From Magnetococcales bacterium (GTDB lineage Bacteria > Pseudomonadota > Magnetococcia > Magnetococcales > UBA8363), in contig JACSDG010000056.1 in the NCBI GenBank assembly GCA_015660855.1, positions 1 through 46,310 on the forward strand: a stretch of 46,310 nucleotides of DNA. The letters run 5' to 3'. The notes below the pieces were generated by a model. The model saw nothing but the letters and a program-made list of their open reading frames with translations. It was not told the origin of the DNA and ran no database searches. A program made the position numbers and the translations under genes. The number at the start of each line of letters is the position of its first letter. The first letter of the stretch is position 1. Of this stretch, positions 7,955 to 16,357 are shown piece after piece.

Positions 7955-10210
7955 ATGAACAGAGCATCCCGACGCCTCCGCGACAAGCTAGCCAAAAAAG
8001 ACACGCAAAAACAACCAGAAAACCAATCTCTCCAACACAATTTCGACCTGGCCCGGCAGCACTACGCCGCCGGACGTTGGCAGGAAGCGGAAACCCTCTG
8101 TCAACGTATCCTGCGACACCATCCCAACCATCCCCAGGTTCTGCATTTTCTCGGGGTGTTATCGCATCAGCAGGGGAAAAACCCACAAGCCCTGCAATGG
8201 ATCACCCAAGCTGTCACCATCGCTCCCGATCTGCCCAAAGCCCTCTACCATTTGGGAATCATCCATCAAGCCCTGGGACATCCCCAGGAGGCTCTGTCCT
8301 GCTATTATCGGGCACGGGAACAGGAACCGGATTGTTTTGAAATTCACAACAATCTGGGGATGACCCTGCAAAACCTTCACCGCCACGAAGAGGCCGCCGC
8401 CTGCTTTGCTCGCGCCCTGGACCTCCAGCCCGATTCCTTTGAAATCACCCTCAACCTTGCCCAGGCACAGCACCTCAGCGGAAAACTGGAAAGTGCGGTC
8501 CATTTTTACCGATTGGCTCTGGAAAAACGCCCTGATCAACCCCACCTGCATCACGCCCTGGGGATGGTATACCTGGATTGGGCCAAACCCGAACCAGCCA
8601 TCACCGCCTTCCGTCATGCCCTTCATCTCAAACCCGACACCCCTGAAACCTGGATCGAACTGGGTCTCGCCCTCCAGCGGGCAGGACGTTGGAATGAGGC
8701 GGAAGAAAGTTTTGCACAAGCGTTGAAATGGCAGCCTATCTTTTTCGACCCCTTGTTCCATTTGGGCAACCTGTTCATGATGACAGGGAGGTTTGCAACA
8801 GCCGTCGATCATTATCGTCGTGCGTTGAAAATCAAAAATCAATCTGTGGAGGCATGGACCAATTTGGGTAGCGCCTATCTTAAACTGGAAAACCTGACCG
8901 AGGCACACGCAAGCTTTGTTCGGGCTTTGCAAATCAATCCCCGGGAACCAGGGATACGCACCAATCTGGGGACGGTACTGCACAAGATGGGTCAAAGCGA
9001 ACAAGCACTGGCGACCTACCGACACGTCTTGTCCATGGCCCCCGATTTTCCCGATGCCCTGTTGAACCTGGGACATGCCGCCCATGAATCGGATCGCCTG
9101 GATGAAGCACAACAAGCCTATGAACGCGCCCTGACGGTTCGCCCCGTCTATCCGGAGGCAATGACCGGGCTTGGCATCGTAGCCCACAAGCGCGGACAAT
9201 TTGCCGCTGCCGTAGATTGGTTTCAATCCGCCTTGAGACAAAAACCCGATTTTGCCACCGCGCATTATAATGAAAGTCTCACACGATTATTGACAGGCGA
9301 TTATAAAAATGGATTTAATCAATATGAATGGCGGTGGCAGACGGAGAGTTTTACAATACCCCCTTTTCCCCAACCTCCATGGGACAGTAAGATAACGGCG
9401 GATCAAACTATTTTACTCCATTGTGAACAGGGCTTTGGCGACAGCATTCAGTTTGTCCGTTATGCCGAGAAGATCCAATCCTTGGGAGGAAAAGTGGCTG
9501 TCTTTTGCCCACCGGAATTGGAACGTTTGTTGCGGACCGCCAACGGCATCAATCATCTGACGTCCAATTCCGACCTGCTGCCCCCCTGTGATTACCAGGT
9601 GCCCTTCATGAGCCTGGCCCACCGGCTGGGGACCACATTGGAAAACATACCCGCTGCGGTACCCTACCTTTGGGCTGAAGATGCGGGGATGGCTTGGTTC
9701 AGGGAGCGTCTGGAAAAACTTCCGGGTTTGAAGGTTGGTCTTGCCTGGCGCGGCAACCCAAAACATGTCAATGATCGCCATCGATCCGTGACACCGGAGG
9801 TCATGGCAGCCTTGTGTGACGTAACGGGGTGCAGTTTTATCAATGTGCAGAAGGATATTACCGCCGATGAGTTGCTGATATTTTCTCACAATGGCAATTT
9901 TTTTGATTTCAGTACCGAGTTGCAAGACTTTGCCGATACGGCGGCGTTATTATCCCAACTGCAACTGGTCATATGCGTCGATACCGCCGTGATCCACCTG
10001 GCAGGGGCCATGGCGCGACCGGGGTGGTTGTTGTTACCTGAAATCGCCGATTGGCGTTGGCTACAGGATCGAACCGATTCCCCATGGTATCCGTCGTTGC
10101 GACTGTTTCGCCAGTCGGGAGACGGTGGTTGGAAGTCCGTTATCGGACAGGTGCGGGCGACATTGGAAACGTGGGTCGCCAAAAAAACTGTGATTTCCAA
10201 TAGATATTAA
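7955..10210 (+). CDS. TPR protein fused to a glycosyltransferase-like C-terminal domain
   Basis: This protein has 751 residues from the ATG at 7955 (MNRASRRLRDKLAKKDTQK). Residues about 35-450 are a run of about twelve TPRs with the canonical W.LG....G...A/A...Y..AL pattern, for example EAWTNLGSAYLKLENLTEAH. Residues about 460-745 resemble the GT-B type domain that follows TPRs in bacterial glycosyltransferase-like proteins, related to heptosyltransferases. Landmarks are LLHCEQGFGDSIQFVRYA near the start and VICVDTAVIHLAGAMARPGW near the end. It is probably cytoplasmic. It starts the glycan-related stretch (GT-C, GT2 and Wzt follow), so protein or polysaccharide glycosylation is likely, but the substrate is unknown. 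Confidence 0.82.
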   Translation: MNRASRRLRDKLAKKDTQKQPENQSLQHNFDLARQHYAAGRWQEAETLCQRILRHHPNHPQVLHFLGVLSHQQGKNPQALQWITQAVTIAPDLPKALYHLGIIHQALGHPQEALSCYYRAREQEPDCFEIHNNLGMTLQNLHRHEEAAACFARALDLQPDSFEITLNLAQAQHLSGKLESAVHFYRLALEKRPDQPHLHHALGMVYLDWAKPEPAITAFRHALHLKPDTPETWIELGLALQRAGRWNEAEESFAQALKWQPIFFDPLFHLGNLFMMTGRFATAVDHYRRALKIKNQSVEAWTNLGSAYLKLENLTEAHASFVRALQINPREPGIRTNLGTVLHKMGQSEQALATYRHVLSMAPDFPDALLNLGHAAHESDRLDEAQQAYERALTVRPVYPEAMTGLGIVAHKRGQFAAAVDWFQSALRQKPDFATAHYNESLTRLLTGDYKNGFNQYEWRWQTESFTIPPFPQPPWDSKITADQTILLHCEQGFGDSIQFVRYAEKIQSLGGKVAVFCPPELERLLRTANGINHLTSNSDLLPPCDYQVPFMSLAHRLGTTLENIPAAVPYLWAEDAGMAWFRERLEKLPGLKVGLAWRGNPKHVNDRHRSVTPEVMAALCDVTGCSFINVQKDITADELLIFSHNGNFFDFSTELQDFADTAALLSQLQLVICVDTAVIHLAGAMARPGWLLLPEIADWRWLQDRTDSPWYPSLRLFRQSGDGGWKSVIGQVRATLETWVAKKTVISNRY

Positions 10211-10237
10211 AAAAGGCAGGCGTCTGTAAAATTTTCA

Positions 10238-10268
10238 ACGTATCGGAAAAATCAAGTTTTGTAAAAAT
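10238..10268 (+). repeat. Solitary left end of the palindromic repeat family
   Basis: ACGTATCGGAAAAATCAAG and the following TTTTGTAAAAAT match the left ends of the full repeats at 15378 and 45482, with a few mismatches. None of the GC-rich hairpin modules follow. It lies between the TPR-glycosyltransferase gene and the next gene, and is probably a decayed or end-only copy. Confidence 0.6.
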
Positions 10269-10310
10269 GATTCAAACCGAATGGTTACGTTTTTTCGCCA
10301 AGGCATCGTG

Positions 10311-11954
10311 ATGGAAAACATATCGAACCACGATAATGGCTATGACCGCCTTTCCCTGCTGATTTTTTTGGCGTTGGGCGTGATCCTGGCCGTAACTTGC
10401 CGAGATTACGGATACAGCTATGACGAATTTTGGCAAAACCGCTACTATGGCAAGGCGGTATTGAGCTTCTACGCCACCCTGGGGCTTGACGACAGAGCCA
10501 CAAACTATCTGGATCTTTATTTTTTCGGCGGACTCTACGATGCCATCGCGGAAGCCTTGGCGTGGCTCCTGCCGTTGGAAGGCCATACAACACGACGCAT
10601 GATCAACGCATTGACCGGCTTCATGGGCTTGGTCGGTGCCTGGAAAACCGGACGCCACATAGCCGGTCCCAGGGCCGGCTTCTGGTCCCTGCTCAACCTG
10701 GCGACAATCCCGGTTTTCTACGGCCACATGTTCATCAACGCCAAAGATATTCCCGTCGCCACCGGAACCATCTGGACCCTCTACTTTCTTATCCGCCTGG
10801 CGGAAAAACCATGGGATGTCCCCAACAGCCTGCTGCTCAAACTCGGCCTAGCCATGGCATTGGCCCTGGGAGTGCGCATCGGCTCGATCATTCTGGTGGG
10901 CTACGCGGGACTGGCATTGATCCTTGGACTGACCATCCAATATCGTCAAAACCCCGGTAGATACACAATCCTGTCCCTCATCCAATCGGCTTCTCTTCCC
11001 CGAATCATCGGTATTCCCCTGTCCGTCGCTTTTGGCCTGATGGCACTTTTCTGGCCCGCATTACTGACAAAACCAGGGGTGCTCGCTGAAGCCATGCAGT
11101 CGGCAATACATCACGCCTGGGGAAGATCCATCCTTTTCAAAGGCGAATACATCCCCGCCACGCATCTTCCCTGGGATTATCTGCCAGTCTACATCGCGGC
11201 AAACCTCCCGGAACTTCTCGCAGTTCTGGCCATCCCTATTCTGATCTGGTCCATGATGGCCTCCATCCAATCCTGGCGACGGCTGGAAGCAAAACTGGCC
11301 ATCGGGCCAATCCTGCTCCTTGTGGCAACACTGTTGCCCCCCCTCATCGTCATTGTCAATCATAACGTCGTCTACGACGGCATGCGCCATGTACTGTTCA
11401 TCGTGCCACCCTTTGCCGTGTTGACGGGAATGGCCTTCGCATCCTTAAGTCAAATCATTGAACGTAATAAGTCTGTTCTCCGGCATGGGCTCACAGCAAC
11501 ATTGATCTTTTATTTTATGCATCACCTGTCCATCATGGTGCAACTGCATCCCTACCAATATACTTTTTATAATGTTTTTTCCGGTGGCATTCCCGATGCG
11601 GCAAGAAGGTTTGAAACCGATTATTGGCTGACTTCCTATCGTGAAGCGGCCTTCAAGATCATGGCCCGAGGACGTGAAATCGCTGAAAAAGAACATGTCG
11701 CGTTTGCTGATCGGCACTTTACGGTAAGCGTGTTTTTTGTGTTCAATAACATCCAGGAGTTCCTGCCGAAAAATTTTTCAGTCACCGACATGGGCAAAAT
11801 TGCCGATCCTGATTTTATCGTCGCCTCATCCCGATGGAATGCCCATCGAAGTTTCCCCAAGGTTCCAATTGTGGATCGTGTCGAACGAATGGGGATGACT
11901 TTCGCCGTCATCCGGTCGCGGTTGCCCCTGACGGTTTCCGAGCACTCAAAATAA
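10311..11954 (+). CDS. Multi-spanning GT-C/PMT-like glycosyltransferase
   Basis: This is a 547-residue integral membrane protein with about ten hydrophobic segments, for example LSLLIFLALGVILAVTC, IIGIPLSVAFGLMALFWPAL and LAIGPILLLVATLLPPLIVI. After the first membrane helix a periplasmic loop reads YGYSYDEFWQNRYYGKAV; the acidic pair there sits where GT-C enzymes keep their catalytic aspartate or glutamate. A second conserved-looking loop is MFINAKDIPVATG. Enzymes of this class transfer sugars from polyprenyl-phosphate donors on the periplasmic side. The GtrB-like GT2 gene starts 12 bp after its stop, so the pair could make and use a lipid-linked sugar (inference). The start at 10311 has AAGG ten bases upstream. 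Confidence 0.72.
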   Translation: MENISNHDNGYDRLSLLIFLALGVILAVTCRDYGYSYDEFWQNRYYGKAVLSFYATLGLDDRATNYLDLYFFGGLYDAIAEALAWLLPLEGHTTRRMINALTGFMGLVGAWKTGRHIAGPRAGFWSLLNLATIPVFYGHMFINAKDIPVATGTIWTLYFLIRLAEKPWDVPNSLLLKLGLAMALALGVRIGSIILVGYAGLALILGLTIQYRQNPGRYTILSLIQSASLPRIIGIPLSVAFGLMALFWPALLTKPGVLAEAMQSAIHHAWGRSILFKGEYIPATHLPWDYLPVYIAANLPELLAVLAIPILIWSMMASIQSWRRLEAKLAIGPILLLVATLLPPLIVIVNHNVVYDGMRHVLFIVPPFAVLTGMAFASLSQIIERNKSVLRHGLTATLIFYFMHHLSIMVQLHPYQYTFYNVFSGGIPDAARRFETDYWLTSYREAAFKIMARGREIAEKEHVAFADRHFTVSVFFVFNNIQEFLPKNFSVTDMGKIADPDFIVASSRWNAHRSFPKVPIVDRVERMGMTFAVIRSRLPLTVSEHSK

Positions 11955-11966
11955 CGGTGCATAAAA

Positions 11967-12950
11967 TTGCGCAAATTTGTCATATTGACCCCCGTGTTCA
12001 ACGATTGGCACTGCCTCCAATCGCTCGTGGAGGAGATCGACGCACTCCCCATCGCCGGTGTCGCATTTCACATCGTCGCCATCAACGATGGCTCCACCAT
12101 CCCTGAAACCCTGGATCGCGAACCCTTGGAGCAGGGCAAAGGTTGCGTTACCGCCGTGGAAACCTGGAATTTGATCTGCAACCTGGGCAATCAGAAAGCC
12201 ATTTCCATGGGCTTGGCCAACCTGGAAAAAAAAGATTGGGACTTCGACGCCGTCATTGTCATGGATTCCGATGGCGAAGATAGCCCACAATCCATTCCGG
12301 AACTGATTCGTTTGCACGACGAGAATCCCCAGGACATATGGGTCTGTAGCCGCATCAACCGTACCGAAAACGTCTCATTCAAGGTCGGTTATTTTTTTTA
12401 CCGCCTTCTCTTTGGCCTGCTTGCCGGCAAGGTGATCAATTTTGGCAACTTCAGCCTGGTCCCCAAAAAACGTCTGCTCAGTCTGGTGACGCGTCCGGAA
12501 CTTTGGCAACATTATCCCGCCGCCATTATTCGCTCCAGAATTCCCTACCACACCATCCCCTCCAACAGGGGGCATCGCTATTGTGGGCAATCGTCGCAAA
12601 ATCTTGGAAATCTTCTGGTGCATGGCCTCAATGGTCTTTCCATTTTTGGCGGAATCATTTACGCCCGCATTTTTTTCTCGTTACTCGCCGTGGGCATCAC
12701 CACCTTGATCGGCATTGGAATCGTCGTATTCATCCGTTATGGGACCGACTTTGCAACCCCAGGATGGGCCACCAACCTTGTCGGGGCCATGTTGATCATC
12801 CTGGGCATGGTATTCTTGTTCATGCTTATGATGTCATTGCAATTTTTAAATATGAACATGAATGTCCAAGTGATTCCCAAGCTGCATTTTAAAGACTATA
12901 TCGTCGAGGGCAGCGTTTTTTTTCGCCGTGACGCAACATGTTTACATTGA
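11967..12950 (+). CDS. GT2 glycosyltransferase, GtrB/DPM1-like, with C-terminal membrane helices
   Basis: This 327-residue family 2 glycosyltransferase has an N-terminal nucleotide-binding strand KFVILTPVFND and a metal-binding DXD region VMDSDGEDSPQSIPEL. The C-terminus has two membrane helices (FFSLLAVGITTLIGIGIVVF and LVGAMLIILGMVFLFMLMMS). This layout matches enzymes that load a sugar onto undecaprenyl or dolichyl phosphate. The only possible start is TTG at 11967, because an in-frame stop (the TAA of the upstream gene) lies five codons before it. Coupling to the GT-C gene suggests that this enzyme makes the lipid-linked donor that GT-C uses. A strong terminator follows at 12997. Confidence 0.85.
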   Translation: MRKFVILTPVFNDWHCLQSLVEEIDALPIAGVAFHIVAINDGSTIPETLDREPLEQGKGCVTAVETWNLICNLGNQKAISMGLANLEKKDWDFDAVIVMDSDGEDSPQSIPELIRLHDENPQDIWVCSRINRTENVSFKVGYFFYRLLFGLLAGKVINFGNFSLVPKKRLLSLVTRPELWQHYPAAIIRSRIPYHTIPSNRGHRYCGQSSQNLGNLLVHGLNGLSIFGGIIYARIFFSLLAVGITTLIGIGIVVFIRYGTDFATPGWATNLVGAMLIILGMVFLFMLMMSLQFLNMNMNVQVIPKLHFKDYIVEGSVFFRRDATCLH

Positions 12951-12996
12951 TGGCATGACCATTGCTTAGAGAAAGGGCATTACCCCTCTCTCTCTC

Positions 12997-13033
12997 TGGC
13001 CCGATGGCAATTGCCGCCGGGCCACTTTTTTTT
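12997..13033 (+). terminator. Intrinsic terminator after the glycosyltransferase genes
   Basis: TGGCCCG pairs with CGGGCCA around an inner GGCAATTGCC palindrome, followed within a base by eight T residues. It lies 47 bp after the GT2 stop and closes this transcription unit. Confidence 0.85.
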
Positions 13034-13103
13034 AATTTGTTTTTACAGTTTTTTTTTATTGAAATAACAATGACTTATTAAAACAACACCGCGACAAACA
13101 GTT

Positions 13104-13313
13104 TCAGGTTTTTTCTGGGTTTGCCGGCGTAGACCCCAGCCAGCACCCGGTTATCAGGTGATAGAGGATGTGACAAATTGTCAAAACAATGACAATGGCC
13201 AACAGAAGACGCAAACTACCGTGGACTGCGACGTAAAGAAGCAGCATCAAAAAAACGGTCAGTGCGTTGATTTTGCGGGATGAACGTATCGATGGGGTCA
13301 TGGTCCTTCTCAT
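13104..13313 (-). CDS. Possible small two-helix membrane protein
   Basis: A 69-codon frame starts at the ATG at 13313 (a longer frame reaches 13400). It encodes a basic N-terminus (MRRTMTPSIRSSRKIN), a long hydrophobic stretch (ALTVFLMLLLYVAVH then LRLLLAIVIVLTICHILYHL) and a short polar tail. This would be a hairpin inner-membrane protein. No homologue is recognised and the ribosome binding site is weak. It occupies most of an otherwise gene-free gap between the terminator and brnT. The alternative is that the whole 13034-13440 stretch is non-coding. Confidence 0.35.
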   Translation of the reverse strand: MRRTMTPSIRSSRKINALTVFLMLLLYVAVHGSLRLLLAIVIVLTICHILYHLITGCWLGSTPANPEKT

Positions 13314-13427
13314 CGGAACATTCACAAAAAACCTTGAGTCCAATGGGCGACATGGTCGCCTGGCCCCAATTTTTAATGCGATTGCCCTGTCGATCATCAT
13401 AATGGTTTATTCCAATTTATCTATAGC

Positions 13428-13438
13428 GTAGCTACAAT
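13428..13438 (+). promoter_or_regulatory. Palindrome and -10-like site just before brnT
   Basis: The 8-bp palindrome GTAGCTAC overlaps a TACAAT hexamer seven to twelve bases before the brnT ATG. BrnA antitoxins repress their own promoter through inverted repeats, so this is a candidate operator. The -10 assignment would leave almost no leader and is uncertain. Confidence 0.35.
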
Positions 13439-13444
13439 GAGCGA

Positions 13445-13729
13445 ATGGACTATGAATGGGATCCTGACAAGGCCACCACCAATCAGGCAAAGCATGGTGT
13501 TGACTTTTGTGTCGCTGAAGGTTTTGAGTGGGACGCCGCCTTGGTATGGGCAGACGTTCGAGGACAATATGGTGAGGTGCGAGAAATTGCCTTTGCCCCT
13601 ATAGATCATCGGTTACACGTCATGGTTTTCACCCTAAGGGGTGAAAAAATTCGGATGATCAGCCTGCGCAAGGCCAATAAACGAGAGGTGGCCGTCTATG
13701 AGCAAGCCTTTAATCGACGGGGAAGGTGA
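13445..13729 (+). CDS. brnT: BrnT-family toxin (type II toxin-antitoxin)
   Basis: This 94-residue protein has the full BrnT pattern: an N-terminal strand YEWDPDKATTNQAKHGVDF, then DVRGQYGEVREIAFA, RLHVMVFT and the C-terminal IRMISLRKANKREVAVYEQA. BrnT is a RelE-fold ribonuclease that halts growth when it is freed from BrnA. The lysine/His region near KHG and the terminal RKANKRE basic cluster, where known catalytic residues lie, are both present, so the toxin looks intact. Its end overlaps brnA by 32 bp, the usual toxin-first order of brnTA operons. This is the only intact one of three such loci in the window. Confidence 0.9.
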   Translation: MDYEWDPDKATTNQAKHGVDFCVAEGFEWDAALVWADVRGQYGEVREIAFAPIDHRLHVMVFTLRGEKIRMISLRKANKREVAVYEQAFNRRGR

Positions 13730-13958
13730 AGTTCGCGAGTTGACATCCTTGGATATGACAATGTTTCGGCCTGTTCATGAGGTTCATCCCGATTTTCCCA
13801 AACGTGTTCGGGTTTCTCAAAAAGATCCAGTCAGGGTTTCTGTCTCGCTGCGCTTAAGTCCTGTGGTGGTAGACTACTTCAAGGCTACAGGAAAAGGCTG
13901 GCAATCTCGTATAGAGGCCATTCTGCTGGAGCATGTGGAAATTCACACAAGCAAGTAA
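13698..13958 (+). CDS. brnA: BrnA-family antitoxin
   Basis: This 86-residue antitoxin overlaps brnT. The N-terminal half (DGEGEVRELTSLDMTMFRPV) is the usual toxin-wrapping BrnA region. The C-terminal half (VSVSLRLSPVVVDYFKATGK and GWQSRIEAIL) is the ribbon-helix-helix dimer that binds the operator and represses the operon. It closely resembles the second antitoxin at 45886-46176 in layout (GEGEVREL versus EEGEVREL, and GWQSR in both), so the two loci are paralogous and their partners might cross-react (inference). Confidence 0.9.
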   Translation: MSKPLIDGEGEVRELTSLDMTMFRPVHEVHPDFPKRVRVSQKDPVRVSVSLRLSPVVVDYFKATGKGWQSRIEAILLEHVEIHTSK

Positions 13959-14114
13959 TTATCTTATGGAAAACATCCGCAGGGTCGGGATGTCTCCACG
14001 CTTTTCCCTGGTTTTTTGTCGATGCCGGGTCTAGTCTTGCATGCTTGCGGTACTCGCCAAACCTGCTATTGACAGGTGGGGACGGGTGTTTGGCCTATCC
14101 AGCAAGAGGTTGGC

Positions 14115-15374
14115 ATGTCCGAAGATGTCCTGATCCACGGGGAAAACGTCCATAAAAAATTTTGCCTCGACCTGAAAAGATCGCTTTGGTATGGCATGAC
14201 CGATGTGAGTCGTGAACTGGTCGGGAGAAGACGCCCGTCGGAGCTGCGCCGGGATGAATTCTGGGCGGTCCGGGATGCCAGCTTTCGTATCAAAAGGGGA
14301 GAAATCTGCGGCCTGGTCGGACCCAACGGTTCCGGCAAAACGACCCTTTTGCGTCTGATCAACGGCTTGATCAAACCGGATCGCGGCAAAATAACCATTC
14401 GCGGTCGGGTCGGTGCCCTGATCCAATTGGGGGCCGGGTTCAGTCCCATCCTGAGCGGTCGGGAAAATATTTATATCAACGCCGCCATCCTGGGATTGTC
14501 CCGCCAGGAAATCAACAGCCGGATGGAAGAGATCATCGAATTTGCCGACATCGGTGATTTTCTCAACACCCCGGTGCGCAATTACAGTTCCGGCATGCGC
14601 GCCCGCCTCGGATTCGCCGTAGCCATCCACATGTCCCCCGATGTCCTCCTGGTTGACGAAGTCCTTTCGGTTGGCGACATGGTCTTTCGCAATAAAGCCC
14701 TGGACCGAATGCACAGACTGGCCAAGTCCGGCGTCGCCGTCGTCTTTGTCTCGCACAATCTGTCCCAGGTGGATCGATTGTGCACCACCGCCATGTACCT
14801 TGAAAAAGGAAAGTTAAAACATGTTGGTTCCACCATGGATGTCATCTCCCGCTACGCAGCCGCCAGTTCCGGCGTCCACGAAAAAGGGATCATCCACCAC
14901 CCCGGTTCCCAGGAATACATCTGGATCCACGAAGCCCAAATTTTAAACGCACAAGGTGAGGTCAACGCAATCATCCGTAACGGCGAGGCCATGACCCTGC
15001 GTTTGATCCTTGAAGTCCGCCAATTTTTGCAACACCCCCACTTTACCTTCATGGCCGAACCCATCCACGGCTACATCACCGCAGCCTCGTTCAGCATGCC
15101 GGGGAACCTCGACCACCGGCCATCCCTCACGCCAGGCACACATACCATCGACCTTAAAGTGGACCACATACCCCTGATGCCGGGTCAATACCGCCTGCGC
15201 CTGTCCGTGACCGGCAAAGACAACGTCCAACTCTGGGGTCGGGTAACCAATCTGGCCCTTCTCCTCGTCAGCCCAAAAATCGGCAGCATGGAAACGGCCG
15301 GAGATAACTCCATCTGGACCCTGGTGACAACAGAGATGCATACCGTAGCATCTCCCATTCCCCCCTGCACATGA
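14115..15374 (+). CDS. Wzt-like polysaccharide export ABC ATPase
   Basis: This 419-residue ATPase belongs to the O-antigen/teichoic-acid exporter group. It has Walker A VGPNGSGKTT, Q-loop LGAGFSPILSGREN, signature YSSGMRARLGFA, Walker B DVLLVDEVLSVGD and H-loop FVSHN. Residues about 270-419 form a beta-rich tail like the Wzt C-terminal domain that recognises the modified glycan end. Its membrane partner Wzm is not in the window, so it must be encoded elsewhere or this gene is an orphan. The start at 14115 has AGAGG at a good distance (14105-14109). The stop at 15372 lies just before a full-length palindromic repeat. Confidence 0.87.
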   Translation: MSEDVLIHGENVHKKFCLDLKRSLWYGMTDVSRELVGRRRPSELRRDEFWAVRDASFRIKRGEICGLVGPNGSGKTTLLRLINGLIKPDRGKITIRGRVGALIQLGAGFSPILSGRENIYINAAILGLSRQEINSRMEEIIEFADIGDFLNTPVRNYSSGMRARLGFAVAIHMSPDVLLVDEVLSVGDMVFRNKALDRMHRLAKSGVAVVFVSHNLSQVDRLCTTAMYLEKGKLKHVGSTMDVISRYAAASSGVHEKGIIHHPGSQEYIWIHEAQILNAQGEVNAIIRNGEAMTLRLILEVRQFLQHPHFTFMAEPIHGYITAASFSMPGNLDHRPSLTPGTHTIDLKVDHIPLMPGQYRLRLSVTGKDNVQLWGRVTNLALLLVSPKIGSMETAGDNSIWTLVTTEMHTVASPIPPCT

Positions 15375-15377
15375 TGC

Positions 15378-15557
15378 ACGTATCGGAAAAACAAAGTTTG
15401 GCAAAAATTTTTGCGGGGGTCCGGGGGGGATCATCCCCCCCGGCGGAGGTTTGGAGGCAGAGCCTCCAAGGTTTTGATTTTACTGCCCCCCAAGGGGGGT
15501 CTAGGGGCGCAGCCCCAGGGTTTTGATTTTGTTTTTTTGCCCGAAGGGCATCATGTT
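15378..15557 (+). repeat. Palindromic repeat copy 1 (full length)
   Basis: This 180-bp intergenic element lies between the converging wzt and hsp20 genes. Left to right it holds the AT-rich end ACGTATCGG..AAAGTTTGG and then five GC-rich hairpins: GGGGGGATcATCCCCCC type, TTGGAGGC..GCCTCCAA, CCCCCC-TT-GGGGGG, GGGGC-TGC-GCCCC, and the terminal GCCCgaaGGGC followed by ATCATGTT. T-runs separate the modules, so it could act as a terminator in both directions. Confidence 0.85.
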
Positions 15558-15610
15558 CTTTTTCCGAAACTAAAGACAGGGCATGGGGCAATCTCCCCCT
15601 TTCATGCCGA

Positions 15611-16048
15611 TCAGTGAACCTGGACCTGGATCGCCCGTGGCTTCGCCTCCTCCAGCTTGGGCAAGACCACCTCCAAAACACCATTTTTATAAGACGCTTC
15701 AATCCGGGTCACGTCCGTGGTGTTGCTCAGTTGAAACGTGCGACTGAAACGACCAAAAGGTCTCTCCACCCGCTGATAGCTTTCCTTGTGCGCCTCATCA
15801 TCAAACCTGCGCTCCCCAGAAAGGGTCAGGCGACCATTATCCACGTTGACCTTGATATCCTTCTGCTCCATGCCGGGAACATCCGCTTTGATGACAATCT
15901 TGTTTTCATCCTCGCGAATATCAACCCGCAAAGGCCATTGCGTCATCTGGCCCACCGCATCATCCAAATCACGCTCAAACAACCGGTTGATTTCATTTTG
16001 CAACACGCGGAAATTACGGAAAGGATCGTAGCTGACAAGTGTAGACAT
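15611..16048 (-). CDS. Hsp20/alpha-crystallin small heat-shock protein
   Basis: This is a 145-residue ATP-independent holdase chaperone. A short N-arm (MSTLVSYDPFRNFRVLQNEI) precedes the alpha-crystallin domain, which runs from about residue 37 (WPLRVDIREDENKIVIKADV) through PGMEQKDIKVNVDNGRLTLS to the hallmark ASYKNGVLEVVLPK. A C-terminal tail follows, with a partial I-X-I/V motif (RAIQVQV) used for oligomer assembly. AAGAGG lies 7-8 bases before the ATG. A sigma-32-like promoter lies about 75-100 bp upstream. The gene is flanked by repeat copy 1 and by a decayed toxin-antitoxin locus. Confidence 0.95.
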   Translation of the reverse strand: MSTLVSYDPFRNFRVLQNEINRLFERDLDDAVGQMTQWPLRVDIREDENKIVIKADVPGMEQKDIKVNVDNGRLTLSGERRFDDEAHKESYQRVERPFGRFSRTFQLSNTTDVTRIEASYKNGVLEVVLPKLEEAKPRAIQVQVH

Positions 16049-16119
16049 TTTGCACCTCTTGATATGGAAAACGTTTTTGTCTATCGCGGACCGTAACCAA
16101 CCTCCGCCTTACACCGACA

Positions 16120-16147
16120 AGATAGGAAACGTTTGACGACTTTCAAG
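16120..16147 (-). promoter_or_regulatory. Sigma-32-type heat-shock promoter of hsp20
   Basis: On the minus strand CTTGAAA (16147-16141) is followed after 13 bases by TCCTATCT (16127-16120). This fits the heat-shock consensus CTTGAAA, N13-15, CCCCATNT with two mismatches in the -10 box. It points at hsp20 with a leader of about 65 nt. Confidence 0.65.
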
Positions 16148-16288
16148 AGGAACCAAGAAAGAAATTTGCAGCACCAACCTTATGCCCCTGCCGATCACCG
16201 ACCCACAGCTGAGGAAAAATCCGGCAGCAAAATGGTCTTTTGGAAACCGAATGAATTTGGATCCTGGCGTATATTATGATAATATGCT

Positions 16289-16357
16289 TTGGTAATCGAT
16301 TATGAGCGCATCGTTGGATTTGATTGGGATCATTGCACCGAAAGGAGCGAACTCGTT
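16289..16357 (+). pseudogene. Remnant of a BrnT-type toxin, N-terminus only
   Basis: The first 15 or so codons (VIDYERIVGFDWDHC) match the usual start of longer BrnT toxins, which read roughly IDYERIVGFDWD before the KHG motif. Everything after this is missing: within about ten codons the frame runs into AAAGGAG and the start of the antitoxin at 16358. In intact loci the antitoxin ribosome binding site lies inside the end of the toxin gene, so about 70 codons appear to have been lost by internal deletion. Confidence 0.6.

Noticed and set aside
15369-15556. ACATGATGC at 15369-15377 and GCATCATGT at 15548-15556 form a possible 9-bp terminal inverted repeat around repeat copy 1.
   Set aside because: The left motif is not present next to copy 5, which has the same orientation, so it is probably a chance match or a piece of another copy rather than the true element end.
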